A stretch of DNA of 64,000 nt from Bacteroidota bacterium. Lineage in GTDB: Bacteria > Bacteroidota > Ignavibacteria > Ignavibacteriales > Ignavibacteriaceae. Under the pieces are notes generated by a model. It worked only from the letters and a program-made list of their open reading frames with translations, was not told the origin of the DNA and did no database searches. The stretch covers positions 62,001-126,000 of the forward strand of contig JAJYDC010000008.1 of the NCBI GenBank assembly GCA_021777835.1, read 5' to 3'. The first letter of the stretch is position 1; each line of letters begins with the position of its first letter. A program made the translations under genes and the position numbers. Positions 45,821-53,752 of this stretch are shown one piece after another.

Positions 45821-46012
45821 ATGAGTAAATTTGAAGACTTAGTTCAAGCAGTAAAATCCCTTGAAGCAGATTTTGAAAAATTCTATGATAAGGGACAAGC
45901 TGCAGCCGGTACGCGTCTACGTAAAGGACTTAGCGATTTGAGAAAACATGCCCAGGAAGTACGCAAAGATGTTCAGGAAGTTAAATCTCAAAGAAAAGCT
46001 AGCAAATCGTAA
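45821..46012 (+). CDS. Histone H1-like (Hc1) nucleoid protein
   Basis: The 63 residues are Lys/Arg-rich and helical (KFEDLVQAVKSLEADFEKF, then RLRKGLSDLRKHAQEVRKD), matching the small bacterial Hc1-type histones known from chlamydiae and many Bacteroidota. It likely bends or compacts DNA non-specifically. It has the best ribosome binding site of the window (AGGAGG seven bases before the ATG) and is followed by a textbook hairpin terminator at 46027, both fitting a highly expressed protein. Confidence 0.88.
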   Translation: MSKFEDLVQAVKSLEADFEKFYDKGQAAAGTRLRKGLSDLRKHAQEVRKDVQEVKSQRKASKS

Positions 46013-46026
46013 TTCTATTTCAATTA

Positions 46027-46054
46027 AAGGCTGAATTTCATTTAATTCAGCCTT
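46027..46054 (+). terminator. Rho-independent-type terminator after the Hc1 gene
   Basis: AAGGCTGAATT (46027-46037) pairs perfectly with AATTCAGCCTT (46044-46054) across a six-base loop (TCATTT), followed by ATCTTTAT. It begins 14 bases after the Hc1 stop and ends six bases before the capA start. Confidence 0.75.
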
Positions 46055-46060
46055 ATCTTT

Positions 46061-47233
46061 ATGAATAAAAGATTACCAATAAAACTCCTTTTAATTATTA
46101 GTTCTGTCTTTTTTGCTTTTGTTAATTCCTCAAATAATAAAGCTACTCCTATAAATAATATATCCTCTGACTCTTTAGTCACAATTTCTATTTCTGCGGT
46201 TGGTGATTTGATGTGTCACTCAATAGAGTCGAACTACGCTAGAGTCTCGGCTGACAGTTTTAATTTCAATCCATTTTTTGATTCGATAAAAGAATTTATT
46301 AAGAAACCAGATTTTGCGTTTGGTAATTTAGAAACCGTAACTGCTGGAAAGTCAGTAGGCCTTTCAGGCTATCCATTGTTTAATTCTCCCGATGAGTTTA
46401 TCTCTGCAATTAAATATGCTGGATTTAAACTTATATCTACCGCTAATAATCATGCATTTGATCAAGGCGAGATGGGAGTATTGCGAACTATAAGAGAATT
46501 GAAAAAAAATCATTTATGCTATAATGGAACATTTATATCGCAAGCAGACAGAGACTCAATTCGCATTTTTGATATAAAGGGAATTAAATTGGCATTTCTC
46601 GCATATACTTATGGAATTAACGGTAATAGAATTCCTTCAGGAAAATCTTATTTAATTAATATTATTGACACAAATCTAATTAGTCAAGATATTGCAAAAG
46701 CCCGCATGGAAAATGCAGATGTGATTATTCTTCATTTTCATTTTGGTATAGAATATAAAAGGATGCCAGTTGAATATCAAAAGAAAATAGTTGAAGCATC
46801 CATAAGAGATGGTGCAGACATTATTATCGGTGGTCATCCTCATGTAATTGAACCCGTTGATTACTTTAAAACAACTAACCCAAATTTTGATACTGGCTTT
46901 GTTGCATACTCATTAGGTAATTTTATTTCAAATCAGAGATGGAGATACTCCGATGCCGGTGTAATATTGACATTAAATATTACTAAAAACTTTTCAACTA
47001 ATACTGTTCATATTTCAAAGGTGAAATTCTTATCTACATGGGTCTTCAAAGGCAAAACTTCAAGTGGGGAGCAATACATTATTTTACCCTCTCAATTAGC
47101 ATTTAGTCATAATGTCCCAAAATATTTGACAAAACAGGACTTATTTAAAATGAGTCAAGCTTTTCAAGACACAAAAAGAATTTTGTGTAAGTTTACAAAC
47201 AAAATATCGCCTGAAATAATATCAGGGTTTTAA
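46061..47233 (+). CDS. CapA family protein (metallophosphatase fold)
   Basis: The 390 residues have a signal peptide (LLLIISSVFFAFVNSS) and the CapA/PGA motifs: SAVGDLMCH (about 50-58), FGNLETV, STANNHAFDQG, FHFGIEY and GGHPHVIEPV, which make up a calcineurin-like metal site. Homologues are implicated in making or releasing poly-gamma-glutamate capsule, but capB and capC are absent here, so it is probably a stand-alone surface-polymer or phosphoester enzyme. The last 90 residues are ordinary for this family. It starts right after the Hc1 terminator. Confidence 0.83.
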   Translation: MNKRLPIKLLLIISSVFFAFVNSSNNKATPINNISSDSLVTISISAVGDLMCHSIESNYARVSADSFNFNPFFDSIKEFIKKPDFAFGNLETVTAGKSVGLSGYPLFNSPDEFISAIKYAGFKLISTANNHAFDQGEMGVLRTIRELKKNHLCYNGTFISQADRDSIRIFDIKGIKLAFLAYTYGINGNRIPSGKSYLINIIDTNLISQDIAKARMENADVIILHFHFGIEYKRMPVEYQKKIVEASIRDGADIIIGGHPHVIEPVDYFKTTNPNFDTGFVAYSLGNFISNQRWRYSDAGVILTLNITKNFSTNTVHISKVKFLSTWVFKGKTSSGEQYIILPSQLAFSHNVPKYLTKQDLFKMSQAFQDTKRILCKFTNKISPEIISGF

Positions 47234-47291
47234 GAAATTTATCATTTCAAAATAAAATCTTATATTTAATTCTATTCATCTAAAGATTTTT

Positions 47292-48173
47292 ATGGAATAC
47301 AATAAGTCCGCTGAAAATAAGGAAAAGAATCGTGTAACCTATTGGTCTGTAATTGCTGCCATCTTTTTAACTTCGACAAAATTGATTATCGGAATTTCTA
47401 CCAATAGTCTTGGAATATTATCAGAAGCGGCGCACTCAGGTTTGGATTTAATCGCTGCGCTTATGACCTATTATGCGGTTAGGTTCTCCAGTAAACCTGC
47501 CGATGAGGATCATAATTTTGGTCATGGCAAGATTGAAAATTTTTCTGCTCTCTTTGAAACTCTTCTATTATTAATTACCTGCGGCTGGATTATCAGTGAA
47601 GTAATAAAAAGAATGCTTGGAGAAAGCGCACACATTACTGTTAATATTTGGAGTTATATAGTTATCCTTACCTCAATAATTATTGATATTTCGAGATCAA
47701 GAGCACTAAAGAAAGTTGGAGTAAAATACAATAGTCAGGCGATTGAAGCCGATGCCCTTCACTTTTCAACCGATATTTATAGCTCTGCTGTTGTGTTTGT
47801 TGGACTTATAGGTGTTTATTTTAGCTTCAATTATGCAGATTCAATTGCAGCATTTTTTGTTGCGATGATCGTAATTTTTATAAGTTTTAATCTTGGAAAA
47901 AGGGCAATTGATGTCCTTTTGGACAAAGCACCAAAAGGTATTAAGGAAAAAGTAGAAGAAATTACTTCTCAAATCCCTGCTGTGGTTAAAGCACACGACA
48001 TTAAAATTAGAAGTGCTGGTTCCCAAACTCTGGTTGAAATGAATATACATGTTAAGGAAACCTTGACAATAGAAAAAGCTCATGAAATCTCTCATGAAGT
48101 TGAACAAAAACTTCACCAAAAGTTTGATAATCTTGATGTACATATTCACATTGAGCCTGAAAAAGAAGACTAA
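47292..48173 (+). CDS. Cation diffusion facilitator (CDF) transporter
   Basis: The 293 residues have six helices and the CDF metal sites: an HxxxD in EAAHSGLDL (helix 2, about 44-52) and HFSTD (helix 5, about 156-160), with a C-terminal cytoplasmic dimer domain (about 205-290) containing VEMNIHVKE and VHIHIEPEKED. It exchanges a divalent cation for protons. The His-Asp/His-Asp site suggests Zn/Fe-type specificity of the FieF/ZitB sort, which is only an inference. No regulator is adjacent. Confidence 0.92.
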   Translation: MEYNKSAENKEKNRVTYWSVIAAIFLTSTKLIIGISTNSLGILSEAAHSGLDLIAALMTYYAVRFSSKPADEDHNFGHGKIENFSALFETLLLLITCGWIISEVIKRMLGESAHITVNIWSYIVILTSIIIDISRSRALKKVGVKYNSQAIEADALHFSTDIYSSAVVFVGLIGVYFSFNYADSIAAFFVAMIVIFISFNLGKRAIDVLLDKAPKGIKEKVEEITSQIPAVVKAHDIKIRSAGSQTLVEMNIHVKETLTIEKAHEISHEVEQKLHQKFDNLDVHIHIEPEKED

Positions 48174-48262
48174 TCAAGATTCCAAATCCCCTTATAACTA
48201 TATAATCAATAAATATAAAAGTGTTATATTTGTATTAATAAAATTGATTTGATTGTAACATA

Positions 48263-49258
48263 ATGTTTAAAGTTGGAAATATAAGTATTGAGAAGGCCAT
48301 TCTTCTAGCACCTATGGAAGATATTTCAGATGTTTCATTCCGTGTGGTGTGCAAAGAACTTGGTGCAGATGTTGTCTATACTGAATTCGCAAATGCCGAA
48401 GGATTAATTAGAAAGTCAGAAAAAACTCATAAGAAATTGGAGATTGTTGAAGAAGAACGCCCCGTAGGAATCCAAATTTATGGAAGTGGGGTTGAATCAA
48501 TGGCTGCAGCTGCTAAAATTGCTGAAGAAGAAAATCCCGATTTAATTGATATTAACGCAGGCTGCTGGGTGAAAAATGTTGTCGCACACGGTGCTGGCGC
48601 TGGATTACTGAAAGATCCTCCATTTATGCAAAAATTAGTTAAGGAAGTTGTTGACTCAGTCTCTTTGCCGGTTACGGTGAAAACGCGTCTTGGAATCGAT
48701 AGTGATAGTATCCAAATATTGGAAGTTGCTAAACGGTTGGAAGATGTCGGCGTTAAAGCCTTAACTGTTCATTGTAGAACTAGAGTAATGGGTCATAAGG
48801 GTGAACCAGATTGGGATTGGATACCTCGCATAAAGCAAGTTGTTAATATACCAGTAGTCTTGAACGGAAATGTACTTACACCACAAGACGTAAAAAAAGC
48901 ATTTGATGAAACGGGTGCTGACGGAGTAATGATTGCGCGCGGCGCTATTGGCAATCCATGGATTTTCTATGAAGCTAAACAAATTTTAGCCAACGGCAGT
49001 GTGACTTCCGTTGTTGACGAAAATCTAAAAATTAAAACATGTTTGAGACATCTTCTTCTTGCTGTTAAGATTAAAGGGGAGAAAAGAGCTGTTTTGGAGC
49101 ACAGAAAATTTTATTCCGGTTACCTAAAAGGATTGCCTTTTGCCGCACAGGTAAGAAAAGAATTAATGACTGTCATTGAGTTTAATTTAGTTGAAGATAT
49201 CTTGCTTAAATATCTTGAAAGCCTTAAGCAAGAAGCTGTTGAAACCATAATTAACTAA
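48263..49258 (+). CDS. dusB: tRNA-dihydrouridine synthase (Dus)
   Basis: This 331-residue flavoenzyme reduces uridine to dihydrouridine in tRNA. It has APMEDISDVSFR (the usual APM[AE]G/DxT region, 12-23), a catalytic Cys in DINAGCWVKNVVAHGAGAGL (about residue 99), HCRTR (about 173-177) and the FMN-binding NGNV and GVMIARGAIGNPW. The Cys is followed by Trp where most Dus enzymes have Pro. The C-terminal helical domain is the DusB type. Which position is modified cannot be read from the sequence. Confidence 0.88.
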   Translation: MFKVGNISIEKAILLAPMEDISDVSFRVVCKELGADVVYTEFANAEGLIRKSEKTHKKLEIVEEERPVGIQIYGSGVESMAAAAKIAEEENPDLIDINAGCWVKNVVAHGAGAGLLKDPPFMQKLVKEVVDSVSLPVTVKTRLGIDSDSIQILEVAKRLEDVGVKALTVHCRTRVMGHKGEPDWDWIPRIKQVVNIPVVLNGNVLTPQDVKKAFDETGADGVMIARGAIGNPWIFYEAKQILANGSVTSVVDENLKIKTCLRHLLLAVKIKGEKRAVLEHRKFYSGYLKGLPFAAQVRKELMTVIEFNLVEDILLKYLESLKQEAVETIIN

Positions 49259-49301
49259 ATTTCCATTCTATCATTTTAAATAATCAAAAGAAATCACTGC
49301 T

Positions 49302-49901
49302 TTGAAAAGAACATTGTCGATAAAATTAGCAAGAATAATTTCAACAATATTCGTTCCTCCGTCTTTTACTCTTTTATTTTTTTTAGCGTTTTCCTTTTCA
49401 CTTGAGGTAACATATCAAAAAAGCCTGGTTATGATTTTAGTCGCTACAATTTTTGGATTTGTTGCCCCGATTGCCCTTTTTTTATTCCTGCGAAATAAGG
49501 GAAAATTAGTAGATATTGATGCTTCCGTAAAGGAAGAAAGGACTGTCCCTTTCTTAATAGCGGAATTATTTTATTTAGCCGGGTTATTCATTCTAATATT
49601 TTATAAAATTAATATTATTTCAATCGCATTTTGGTTTTGTTATATTTCTAATACACTTATTATTGTTTTTATTAATAAATATTGGAAAATTAGTGTACAC
49701 GCAATGGGCGCTGCTGGCCCTGCAGCTTCAATAATTTTCATATTCGGTTGGATTGGTTTATTAATGCTTTTCCTGGTTGCTATAGTAGGTTGGTCAAGAG
49801 TTAAATTAAAATGCCATTCAATAAGTCAAGTATTGGCAGGTGCTTTGTTCGGTTTTGTATCTACCTATTTGCAAATTTATATGATTTCAAAATATTTATA
49901 A
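49302..49901 (+). CDS. PAP2-like membrane protein with altered catalytic motif
   Basis: The 199 residues have about six helices. Motifs of the PAP2 phosphatase superfamily are partly kept: SVKEERTVPF (motif 1), SVHAMGAAGP (motif 2) and WSRVKLKCHSISQVLAG (motif 3). In motif 3 the His is present but the following Asp of SRx5Hx3D is Gln, so activity as a lipid phosphatase is uncertain. The TTG start is 43 bases after dus. The reading is a PAP2 relative with unknown substrate. Confidence 0.7.
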   Translation: MKRTLSIKLARIISTIFVPPSFTLLFFLAFSFSLEVTYQKSLVMILVATIFGFVAPIALFLFLRNKGKLVDIDASVKEERTVPFLIAELFYLAGLFILIFYKINIISIAFWFCYISNTLIIVFINKYWKISVHAMGAAGPAASIIFIFGWIGLLMLFLVAIVGWSRVKLKCHSISQVLAGALFGFVSTYLQIYMISKYL

Positions 49902-49922
49902 GACAATTAAAAGAAATTTGAA

Positions 49923-50681
49923 ATGACAGGCATGCTTAAGTATACAAAAAAAAATAACATTGGGCTTATCATGCTTAATCGTCCTGAAAAGAGAAATGCT
50001 TTTCATCCTGAATTGATTAAATCCTTGACAGAAAAATTAATTGAAATTGAAAGTGATAACGAAGTAAAAGCTCTTGTGCTAAGCGGAGAAGGGAAAAGCT
50101 TCTCTGCCGGTGCGGATTTGGAATACCTCAACAAACTCAATAGTTTTTCAACATTGAAAAATCAAAATGATTCTGAAAATCTTGGACAGATGTTTCTTCA
50201 CCTTTATAATTTATCAAAGCCTACTATTGCCGCGGTAAATGGGGCTGCTATTGCCGGTGGGAGTGGACTTGCAAGTTGCTGTGATTTTGTAATTGCTGAT
50301 AGACAAAATGCAAAGTTTGGCTACTCTGAAATAAATATTGGTTTCCTTCCAGCTATTGTTTCAATATTCCTCGTTAAAAAAATCGGTGAAGGTCCTGCAA
50401 AACAAATGCTTTTATCTGGTGAAATTATTCATGCACAAAGAGCATATGAATTGGGGTTTGTTAATAGTCTGTCAGATAATTTATTGATAGATGCTTTCTC
50501 TCTAGCTGAAAAATTATCTGCAAATCCCTCCTCTAGTATGAGCATGACAAAGAGAATGATTCATGAAATTTCGAATCTTGGAGTAGAAAATGCAGTAAAA
50601 TATTGCATTAATCTGAACACAATTGCAAGAACATCGGATGATTTTAAGTATGGACTTGAGAAATTTCTTAATAAAAATTGA
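49923..50681 (+). CDS. Enoyl-CoA hydratase/isomerase family protein
   Basis: The 252 residues of this crotonase-fold enzyme have SFSAGADLEYL (oxyanion hole loop, about 60-70), AAVNGAAIAGGSGLA (second oxyanion loop) and FGYSEINIGFLPA with the Glu at the classical catalytic region. NRPEKRNAF is the CoA-binding N-terminus. It hydrates a double bond in beta-oxidation or leucine-type degradation. It neighbours the EtfD-like and acyl-CoA dehydrogenase genes at a distance. Specificity is open. Confidence 0.9.
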   Translation: MTGMLKYTKKNNIGLIMLNRPEKRNAFHPELIKSLTEKLIEIESDNEVKALVLSGEGKSFSAGADLEYLNKLNSFSTLKNQNDSENLGQMFLHLYNLSKPTIAAVNGAAIAGGSGLASCCDFVIADRQNAKFGYSEINIGFLPAIVSIFLVKKIGEGPAKQMLLSGEIIHAQRAYELGFVNSLSDNLLIDAFSLAEKLSANPSSSMSMTKRMIHEISNLGVENAVKYCINLNTIARTSDDFKYGLEKFLNKN

Positions 50682-50692
50682 GGCTTGATAAA

Positions 50693-51217
50693 ATGGATTT
50701 GAAAAAGTATATAAGAAATGTGATAGACTTTCCTAAAGAAGGAATAATGTTCAGAGATATTACTACTCTATTAAAAGAGCCTGTAGCATTAAAAAGTACG
50801 CTCGATGAGTTATATGAATTAGCAAAGGATTTGAAAGTTACAAAAGTTGTGGGTATTGAATCTCGCGGATTTATATTTGGTTCAATGCTCGCTGAAAAAT
50901 TAAATGCGGGATTTATCCCTATCCGTAAGCCGGGAAAACTTCCAGCCGAAACCGAAAGCCAGTCGTACGATTTAGAATATGGAACCGATACTATCCAAAT
51001 TCATAAAGACGCAATAAAAATAGGAGAGCGCGTTCTATTACATGATGATTTACTTGCAACCGGCGGTACAGCCCTTGCAGCGGCTAATCTTATAGAAAAA
51101 CTTGGCGGTGAAGTTGTCCAAATATCTTTTATTGTTGAATTGAGTTTTTTGAATGGCAGAGACAAATTGAAAAATTATGATGTTAAAGCTCTTGTGGATT
51201 ATCGAAACGAAGAATAA
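50693..51217 (+). CDS. apt: Adenine phosphoribosyltransferase
   Basis: Apt salvages adenine to AMP using PRPP. ATG 50693 gives 174 residues starting MDLKKYIRNVIDFPKEGIMFRD, as in the family; the TTG overlapping the hydratase stop (50678) would add five residues. TGAGG, nine bases upstream of the ATG, is a plausible ribosome binding site. The PRPP loop VLLHDDLLATGGTALAA is complete, and RKPGKLPAET is the flexible loop. It is convergent with rsmI, separated by one base. Confidence 0.95.
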   Translation: MDLKKYIRNVIDFPKEGIMFRDITTLLKEPVALKSTLDELYELAKDLKVTKVVGIESRGFIFGSMLAEKLNAGFIPIRKPGKLPAETESQSYDLEYGTDTIQIHKDAIKIGERVLLHDDLLATGGTALAAANLIEKLGGEVVQISFIVELSFLNGRDKLKNYDVKALVDYRNEE

Positions 51218-51218
51218 A

Positions 51219-51902
51219 TTAACTTTTCTTCCACTTTGTTGGAGCAATAACTACTACAAACTCACCTTTAATTGTTTTTTCTGAAAGTGTGCTGATTATT
51301 TCTGAAGGTTTCCCTCTCCAAACCTCTTCAAATTTTTTCGTTAATTCCCTGCAGACTGCAATTTCTCTATCAGGTATATATTGTTCCAATTCATTAAGCA
51401 GTTTCTCAATTCTATAAACGGATTCGTATATAACTATTGTTCTTTCCTCTTTTGCAATTTCAGTAAGCTTTTTCTGCCTTCCTTTTTTTTGAGGAATAAA
51501 TCCTTCAAAAATAAAAGAATCTGCAGGAAGGCCGCTAATTGTTAATGCAGTTAATAATGCAGATGCACCTGGTATAGGAACCACTGTAATATTTTTCCCG
51601 ATTGCCGATGCAATTAGTCGTTTGCCCGGGTCTGAAATACCAGGAGTTCCGGCATCGGAAACTAGTGCACAGTTCTCACCAGAAAGAATCCTATTTAATA
51701 CCGATTCAATCTTGAAATTTTCATTTACAGCATTAAGCGAAAGCATCTCCTTTTTTATCTCATATTGGTGAAGAAGATTTACTGTTACTCGAGTATCTTC
51801 ACAAGCAATAAAATCCACCTCTCTAAGTACTTCTATACCCCTCAAAGTAATGTCTTTAAGGTTCCCGACTGGTGTGCTAACAATATAAAGAATATTCTGC
51901 AA
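51219..51902 (-). CDS. rsmI: 16S rRNA (cytidine1402-2'-O)-methyltransferase
   Basis: The 227 residues carry the RsmI signatures: YIVSTPVGNLKDITLRGIE (4-22), ACEDTRVT, SDAGTPGISDPG (SAM/tetrapyrrole methylase loop) and VCRELTKKFEEV. It methylates the ribosomal decoding centre. It lies just downstream of a strong hairpin that follows lat. Length is shorter than E. coli RsmI (286), as the C-terminal domain is lacking, which is common in Bacteroidota relatives. Confidence 0.93.
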   Translation of the reverse strand: MQNILYIVSTPVGNLKDITLRGIEVLREVDFIACEDTRVTVNLLHQYEIKKEMLSLNAVNENFKIESVLNRILSGENCALVSDAGTPGISDPGKRLIASAIGKNITVVPIPGASALLTALTISGLPADSFIFEGFIPQKKGRQKKLTEIAKEERTIVIYESVYRIEKLLNELEQYIPDREIAVCRELTKKFEEVWRGKPSEIISTLSEKTIKGEFVVVIAPTKWKKS

Positions 51903-51928
51903 ATCGGCTCCGAAAATTTAAAATGATA

Positions 51929-51949
51929 ACGGCTCCCAGTTGGAGCCGT
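51929..51949 (-). terminator. GC-rich hairpin after lat
   Basis: ACGGCTCC (51929-51936) and GGAGCCGT (51942-51949) pair across a five-base loop. On the minus strand TATCATTTTAAATTTT follows, a loose U-rich tail. It starts 29 bases after the lat stop, so it likely terminates the lat transcript upstream of rsmI. Confidence 0.65.
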
Positions 51950-51978
51950 ACCATGCAAGTAGTTGATAATTAGTTGTT

Positions 51979-53340
51979 TTACGTAAGCAAAAATAAAATA
52001 TTTCTAATAATATTCAAGGCGTCATTAATGTCACCTATAGTAATATTAAGAGGCGGTCTGAATCTTATTGATCGTTCTCCGCAACCTAGTAATAATAATT
52101 TCTCTTTGTAACACAAATTTCTAAATTTATTTCGAAGTTCCGTTGAAGGCAAATCGAATGAGCACATTAATCCTAATCCTCTGGCATTACTAATCAATTT
52201 CGGAAATTCTTTCTGAACATTCTGCAAGTTTTCCAAAAGATATTTTCCCATGACAAACGAATTCTCGACTAAATTTTCTTCTTCGATTACTTCCATTATA
52301 AATTTTGATCGAACCATATCTGTTAGATCTGCGCCCCAAGTTGAGTTAATCCTGCTTGAAACATGAAAACAATTTTCGGGAACTTCATCAATTCTCGGAG
52401 AAACCATTATTCCGCAAACTTGAGCTTTTTTCCCGAATGCAATAATGTCCGGTTCTACAAAATATTCAGAAGCCCAAAATTTTCCAGTTAAACCGAATCC
52501 TGACTGTACTTCATCAAAAATCAAAAGAATTTCATTCTCATCGGCGACTTCGCGAAGCTTTAAGAAAAATTCCTTTCTGAAAAAATTATCTCCGCCTTCA
52601 CCCTGTATAGGTTCTAAAATTATAGCGGCAATATCATCTTGATTATTCTTTAATGAAAAATAAATTTCATCAATTGCCTTAACTTCTTGTTCCTTTATTG
52701 CCGTTAAATTTTCCTCAACCGGAAATATGATTTTAGGGTTAGTTATACGTGGCCAGTTAAACTTTGGAAAATATTTAATCTTGTTTGGTTCTGTGTTTGT
52801 TAAAGAAAGAGTATAACCGCTTCTTCCATGGAAGGCTTGCTTAAAATGCATGATCTGCTGTCCCTTTTCAGACTTGTAGCCTTTCATAAAATTCTTTTGC
52901 ACTTTCCAGTCAAATGCGACCTTCAATCCGTTTTCCACAGCAAGTGTTCCTCCGGAAACAAAGAATAAATATTTCATAAAAGAAGGTTTCGCAACTCTCG
53001 CAAATGTATTCACAAATTCTGCCATTTGGACAGTATATATATCAGAATTTGAAGGTTTGTTAATAGCAGCATTTGCAATCTGCTCTTTAACAAAATCTGC
53101 TTTAATTTTAGGATGATTTATACCTAGCGCCGAAGAAGCGAAGAAAGTGAAAAAGTCGAGATATGAGTCTCCGTTTCGGGCATCAATAATTTTTGTACCT
53201 AAACTATTTTCTGTATCTAAAACAAAATCGAAGCCATCGGCAAGCATATATTTTGATAGCGTCGCATGTACGTTATCAGGAGTGATTTTAGAATTATTTT
53301 CTAAAATATCGTTTTCAAAGTTATGAATAGTCGAATTCAT
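51979..53340 (-). CDS. lat: L-lysine 6-transaminase
   Basis: This 453-residue class III PLP aminotransferase transfers the epsilon-amino group of lysine to 2-oxoglutarate, giving 2-aminoadipate semialdehyde/piperideine-6-carboxylate. The family features are FFVSGGTLAVENGLK, AFHGRSGYTLSLTNT, EPIQGEGGDNFF, FDEVQSGFGLTGKFWA and the PLP-Lys at about K304 (AFGKKAQVCG). The N-terminal extension HATLSKYMLADGFD is typical of LAT. The piperideine-6-carboxylate-type dehydrogenase gene is divergent to it, which supports the lysine role. Confidence 0.93.
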   Translation of the reverse strand: MNSTIHNFENDILENNSKITPDNVHATLSKYMLADGFDFVLDTENSLGTKIIDARNGDSYLDFFTFFASSALGINHPKIKADFVKEQIANAAINKPSNSDIYTVQMAEFVNTFARVAKPSFMKYLFFVSGGTLAVENGLKVAFDWKVQKNFMKGYKSEKGQQIMHFKQAFHGRSGYTLSLTNTEPNKIKYFPKFNWPRITNPKIIFPVEENLTAIKEQEVKAIDEIYFSLKNNQDDIAAIILEPIQGEGGDNFFRKEFFLKLREVADENEILLIFDEVQSGFGLTGKFWASEYFVEPDIIAFGKKAQVCGIMVSPRIDEVPENCFHVSSRINSTWGADLTDMVRSKFIMEVIEEENLVENSFVMGKYLLENLQNVQKEFPKLISNARGLGLMCSFDLPSTELRNKFRNLCYKEKLLLLGCGERSIRFRPPLNITIGDINDALNIIRNILFLLT

Positions 53341-53418
53341 ATTAACCTCCGCTAAAGGATTTATAATTAAATTGCTTAAATTTTAAGAAAAGGAAATAGA
53401 GATTGGAAGAGATGAGTG

Positions 53419-53505
53419 TTAGAAAACATCCTCAAAACGTGAGACAAAGTAGCTGCGAAGGTCTTTGAACCCGGTTTCTTCTTTGAAATTCTTTAGTTTT
53501 AACAT
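53419..53505 (-). CDS. Possible 28-residue leader peptide upstream of lat
   Basis: An ATG at 53505 opens a short frame (MLKLKNFKEETGFKDLRSYF...) with high Lys content at the start (four Lys in the first 10-14 residues) and ends at a TAA 78 bases before lat. No clear ribosome binding site is seen. A lysine-rich peptide ahead of a lysine gene is suggestive of a leader, but at this length it could be chance. Confidence 0.25.
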   Translation of the reverse strand: MLKLKNFKEETGFKDLRSYFVSRFEDVF

Positions 53506-53543
53506 ATTATTAGATACTTATTAACTATTACAAAGTTATGAAA

Positions 53544-53569
53544 TTTCCTGCGTAAATTCAATCAGGAAA
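53544..53569. promoter_or_regulatory. Inverted repeat in the divergent promoter region
   Basis: TTTCCTG (53544-53550) and CAGGAAA (53563-53569) are separated by 12 bases. CAAAGTT before it and AACTTTG after it extend the pairing loosely. It could be a dimeric regulator's site or a hairpin. Confidence 0.3.
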
Positions 53570-53692
53570 CTTTGTTTATTTAACTTGTAAGTTCCCCGAT
53601 TGACTATAATGAAAATATTTACAAAGTTATCATTACAAAAATAGTTAATTAATTCGCTGATTTAACAAATCAACGGAAACCACATTTGGGGT

Positions 53693-53728
53693 GCATTCTG
53701 AATTATTCCAAAAGTTTTTTTAGAATGC
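53693..53728 (+). promoter_or_regulatory. Inverted repeat close to the dehydrogenase start
   Basis: GCATTCT (53693-53699) and AGAATGC (53722-53728) flank 22 bases and end 24 bases before the ATG at 53753. In the mRNA this would be a leader hairpin. AAAGGAAATTCGT before the ATG is the ribosome binding site. Confidence 0.3.
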
Positions 53729-53752
53729 TGAAATTAAAGAAAGGAAATTCGT

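Larger units (their letters stand above)
53341..53752. other. Divergent control region of the lysine-catabolism pair
   Basis: 412 bases separate lat (minus) and the dehydrogenase (plus). It holds a possible 28-codon reading frame (53419-53505), a TTTCCTG/CAGGAAA inverted repeat (53544-53569), two ACAAAGTTAT direct repeats and a GCATTCT/AGAATGC inverted repeat (53693-53728). Lysine pathways are often under Lrp-like control, but no operator is certain. Confidence 0.5.

Noticed and set aside
46061-47233. Poly-gamma-glutamate capsule operon
   Set aside because: The CapA-like protein stands alone; no CapB ligase or CapC gene is near it.
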